NCBI GenBank assembly: GCA_003644175.1
Contig: QNBS01000007.1
Location: 1 to 16,182, forward strand
Direction: 5' to 3'
Source: Planctomycetota bacterium
GTDB taxonomy: Bacteria > Planctomycetota > Phycisphaerae > Sedimentisphaerales > Anaerohalosphaeraceae
Length of the DNA stretch: 16,182 nucleotides
Shown here: piece after piece, positions 14,126-16,182 of the stretch
Layout of the letters: each line of letters starts with the position of its first letter
Numbering within the stretch: the first letter of the stretch is position 1
Program-made: the position numbers and the translations under genes
Notes under the pieces: generated by a model
What the model saw: only the letters and a program-made list of their open reading frames with translations
The model's database searches: none
What the model was told of the DNA's origin: nothing

Positions 14126-14432
14126 ACCTGCCTCACTGACTCACCGATCATACCACCCGATAATACGCTGCCTGTCAGTCTAATACATCCTGCACCCGCC
14201 TGCAAACAAAACCATACTGAATTGAAGACACTTTGCTCAATACCGCGACCCGCCTCATCCCGACCGGATTTTGTAGGGGCGAACCCCTGTTTTTTCCGCA
14301 CATGCCTAAAATGTCGCCTATTTTTCAGTTGCCTTTCCAAAAAACCCCGATTAACATTCAGCTTTTTACCGGCATTGCCGAACTAATAAAGATAACGTGC
14401 CCAAACGATAAGCTGTATTGTGTGAGATATTC
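14126..14432. other. Divergent intergenic region between nth and the GH130 gene
   Basis: No gene is supported. It holds a short hairpin with a T tract at 14275-14296 and the near-palindrome CGGCA-T-TGCCG at 14370-14380, a possible operator about 50 bp before the GH130 start. No good -35/-10 pair was found for either gene. Confidence 0.4.
14275..14296 (+). terminator. Terminator-like hairpin upstream of the GH130 gene
   Basis: AGGGG (14275-14279), a CGAA loop and CCCCT (14284-14288) are followed by G and seven T (14290-14296). No plus-strand gene ends just before it. It may be an attenuator in a GH130 leader, the end of an unseen short RNA, or a dispersed GTAGGGGCGAAC-type repeat. The stem is only 5 bp. 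Confidence 0.3.
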
Positions 14433-15392
14433 ATGGATTCTTTCAACCGTGCCAAACTGGCCGCAAACTTGTTCAGCAGGTATGAGGGCAATCCGATTTT
14501 GACGGCGCAAAAGTGGCCTTACCCGATTAATTCCGTTTTCAACCCCGCCGCAATCAGGATCAATGGCGAAGTCTTACTCCTCAATCGCGTCGAGGAACTC
14601 CGCGGTTTTTCACATCTGACCTGCGCCAGGAGCAAAGACGGGCTGACCGACTGGGTCATCGACGAAAAACCGACCATGAAGGCCGACCAGAGCAACAAGG
14701 AAGAGCGGTGGGGCCTGGAGGATCCGCGTATCGTCTGGCTCGAAGAGCAAAAGCAGTTCGCTATCACATATGTGTCGTTCAGCGAAGGCGGCCCCATCGT
14801 CTCGCTGGCTATCACGCGCAATTTCAAAACATTCGCCCGTCTGGGCGGCATGCTCCCACCGGAGGACAAAGACGCATGTCTGTTCCCGAGGCGATTCAAC
14901 GGAAGATTCGCCCTTATCCACAGGCCACTTGTACGCGGCGAAGCCCATATATGGCTCAGCCTCTCTCCTGACCTCAAACACTGGGGCGACCACAGGGTAC
15001 TGCTCAAGACCAGGCCCGCCTTCTGGGACGGGGCGCGGATCGGACTGGCCTGCCAGCCAATCGAATTGCCCGAGGGCTGGCTCATACTCTATCACGGCGT
15101 CCGCGTCACCACCGCCAGCCAGATATACCGCACAGGAATGGCCCTTCTGGACAGGGACGAACCGTGGCGAGTCCTGCGAAGATGCGAGGAATGGGTGCTC
15201 GGCCCGAGGGAACCTTATGAACGCGTGGGCGATGTCAATGACGTTACATTCGTCACCGGCGGAGTCATCATGCCCGAAACCAATCAGCTTTACATCTATT
15301 ACGGCGCAGCAGACGACAAAGTAGCTGTAGCAATGGCCGACATGGACCGAGTACGCGAATACATAATGGCCTGCCCCGAAGTCAACGAGTAG
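14433..15392 (+). CDS. GH130 family glycoside phosphorylase (beta-mannoside type)
   Basis: This 319-residue protein is a five-bladed beta-propeller GH130 enzyme. The family phosphorolyses (some members hydrolyse) beta-mannosides, releasing mannose 1-phosphate. Visible landmarks are GNPIL, NSVFNPAAI, LLLNRVEELRGFSHLTCARS, the core GLEDPRI (94-100) with the conserved Asp98, KDACLFPRR, DGARIGLACQPI, GWLILYHGV, and the final LYIYYGAADDKVAVAMADM. No signal peptide is present, so it acts in the cytoplasm. The ATG at 14433 is preferred; a TTG at 14418 would add five residues. It is followed 239 bp later by a sulfatase on the same strand, suggesting a sulfated or mannose-containing glycan pathway. 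Exact linkage specificity cannot be read from sequence. Confidence 0.92.
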   Translation: MDSFNRAKLAANLFSRYEGNPILTAQKWPYPINSVFNPAAIRINGEVLLLNRVEELRGFSHLTCARSKDGLTDWVIDEKPTMKADQSNKEERWGLEDPRIVWLEEQKQFAITYVSFSEGGPIVSLAITRNFKTFARLGGMLPPEDKDACLFPRRFNGRFALIHRPLVRGEAHIWLSLSPDLKHWGDHRVLLKTRPAFWDGARIGLACQPIELPEGWLILYHGVRVTTASQIYRTGMALLDRDEPWRVLRRCEEWVLGPREPYERVGDVNDVTFVTGGVIMPETNQLYIYYGAADDKVAVAMADMDRVREYIMACPEVNE

Positions 15393-15634
15393 ACCCGCCG
15401 CGCAATCAGCCCCGAATCCGGCCAACTCGGCAGCGATTCCATATATAAGGAGATCGCAGAAGGCCTGTCCCAACCATGGAAAAACGGCATCGGAAAAGAA
15501 AAATATCGACAGTTCAAGGTGATTTTGGTACCCTTGCCGGTAATCCTGGCCCCGTCGAGGATGTGATGCGGTCGCAGCCGAAAAAGATACGCCAGGCTTT
15601 ACAAACCATTTATAAGAAAGTTGGAATGTTATGA
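15393..15634 (+). pseudogene. Decayed or small ORF between GH130 and sulfatase
   Basis: After the GH130 TAG the same frame stays open for 57 codons with coding-like sequence (for example IYKEIAEGLSQPW and GIGKEKYRQF), but without any start codon. A second frame starts at ATG 15476, encodes 52 basic residues including GDFGTLAGNPGPVEDVM, and ends in a TGA that overlaps the sulfatase ATG (ATGA). A single base added near 15515-15518 would join the two frames into one product (KYRQF then GDFGTLAG). This suggests the C-terminal remnant of a frameshifted gene. I cannot identify the family. A genuine 52-residue translationally coupled protein is the alternative. Confidence 0.3.
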
Positions 15635-16182
15635 ACCGACGTGAATTTATCAGAAATGCCGGCCTCAGTGCGGTATCACTGCCGATGGCCGGATGTTCGT
15701 TATCTTTTGCCGCCGGCAAGGGCTTAAAGCGACAAAAACCCAATTTGCTTTTCATCTGGACCGACGAGCAGCGGGCGGACACTATGGCCGCCTATGGAAA
15801 CACAAAGATACACACACCAAACCTGAACAAACTTGCCTCCGAGAGCTTTGTTTTCAAACGAACATATATCACTCAGCCGGTATGTTCGCCGTCCAGAACA
15901 TCGGTCATGACCGGACTTTGGCCGCATACTTCAGGGGTAATCAATAACAATATTCCGATAACCAGCCAGACGAAATGTCTTCCTGAAATGATCGATTCGC
16001 CTGAATACCAAACCGGATATATGGGTAAATGGCATCTCGGCGATGAGATTTTTGCCCAGCACGGTTTCGATGAATGGGTCGCAATCGAAGATGGGTATTA
16101 CAAGTATTACTCAAGCCCCGACAAAAAGCAGGCCAGGAGCGATTACTATCATTTCCTCATCTCACGCGGACATAAGCCCGAC
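15631..16182 (+). CDS. Sulfatase, family S1, N-terminal part (runs off the window)
   Basis: The first 184 residues are present and open to the window end. The N terminus MNRREFIRNAGL is a twin-arginine signal, and PMAGC places a possible lipoprotein cysteine at residue 22, so the enzyme is probably exported folded and perhaps lipid-anchored. The mature part starts with KPNLLFIWTDEQRADTM, containing metal ligand Asp45. The sulfatase signature CSPSR (Cys85-Arg89) marks the cysteine that a formylglycine-generating enzyme must convert. GKWHLG (132-137) supplies further active-site Lys and His. The ATG at 15631 has TTGGA about 6 nt upstream. It removes sulfate esters from a polysaccharide, substrate unknown, and may work with the GH130 gene. 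Confidence 0.92.
   Translation, partial: MNRREFIRNAGLSAVSLPMAGCSLSFAAGKGLKRQKPNLLFIWTDEQRADTMAAYGNTKIHTPNLNKLASESFVFKRTYITQPVCSPSRTSVMTGLWPHTSGVINNNIPITSQTKCLPEMIDSPEYQTGYMGKWHLGDEIFAQHGFDEWVAIEDGYYKYYSSPDKKQARSDYYHFLISRGHKPD

Noticed and set aside
14610..15782. 390-residue minus-strand frame opposite GH130
   Set aside because: It runs antisense through the GH130 gene and into the sulfatase gene and shows no family motif.
1..16182. CRISPR array, tRNA or rRNA genes, insertion sequences
   Set aside because: No regularly spaced direct repeats, no tRNA T-loop pattern and no transposase motif were seen on either strand.

Overview
The window looks like a piece of a Planctomycetota chromosome, most likely a Phycisphaerae/Sedimentisphaerales-type anaerobe. 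This is inferred from the gene mix (a Tat-exported formylglycine sulfatase beside a GH130 phosphorylase, paired DUF4139 proteins, a URO-D-like protein, ApbE) and not from a marker phylogeny. It is mostly ordinary chromosomal sequence with no phage, IS or CRISPR. The points of interest are one broken or recoded essential gene, regulatory DNA between genes, and a dispersed hairpin repeat.

Layout. A small membrane protein (23-157, -) has a good promoter at 295-323 and diverges from an aldo/keto reductase (403-1314, +). Two paralogous exported DUF4139 proteins follow on the minus strand (2847-3992, then 1353-2696), separated by a 91-bp hairpin repeat. A URO-D-like protein without cysteine (4466-5449, +) comes next. 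A nucleotidyltransferase and its small overlapping upstream partner (5621-6236, -) form a probable toxin-antitoxin-type module. A gene-poor stretch with a C10 tract (6237-6626) leads into alaS (6627-9347, -).

alaS is the most striking item. It reads as a complete 906-codon alanyl-tRNA synthetase except for one in-frame TAA at 8493-8495. The codons immediately after the stop still encode conserved AlaRS sequence. Its promoter (9416-9444) is bracketed by a perfect 9-bp inverted repeat, and the same intergenic region holds a plus-strand promoter and hairpin-plus-T-run that could produce a small RNA of about 70 nt.

apbE (9644-10681, -) and a TIGR03960-type B12-binding radical SAM gene (10773-12566, +) diverge from overlapping promoters, and the radical SAM transcript is predicted to be leaderless. 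A LOG-family gene (12560-13258, -) overlaps the radical SAM gene tail to tail. Endonuclease III (13442-14125, -) is separated from it by a second, inverted copy of the 91-bp repeat. The right end is a glycan-use segment: GH130 (14433-15392, +), a decayed or small ORF, and a sulfatase (15631 to the window edge, +).
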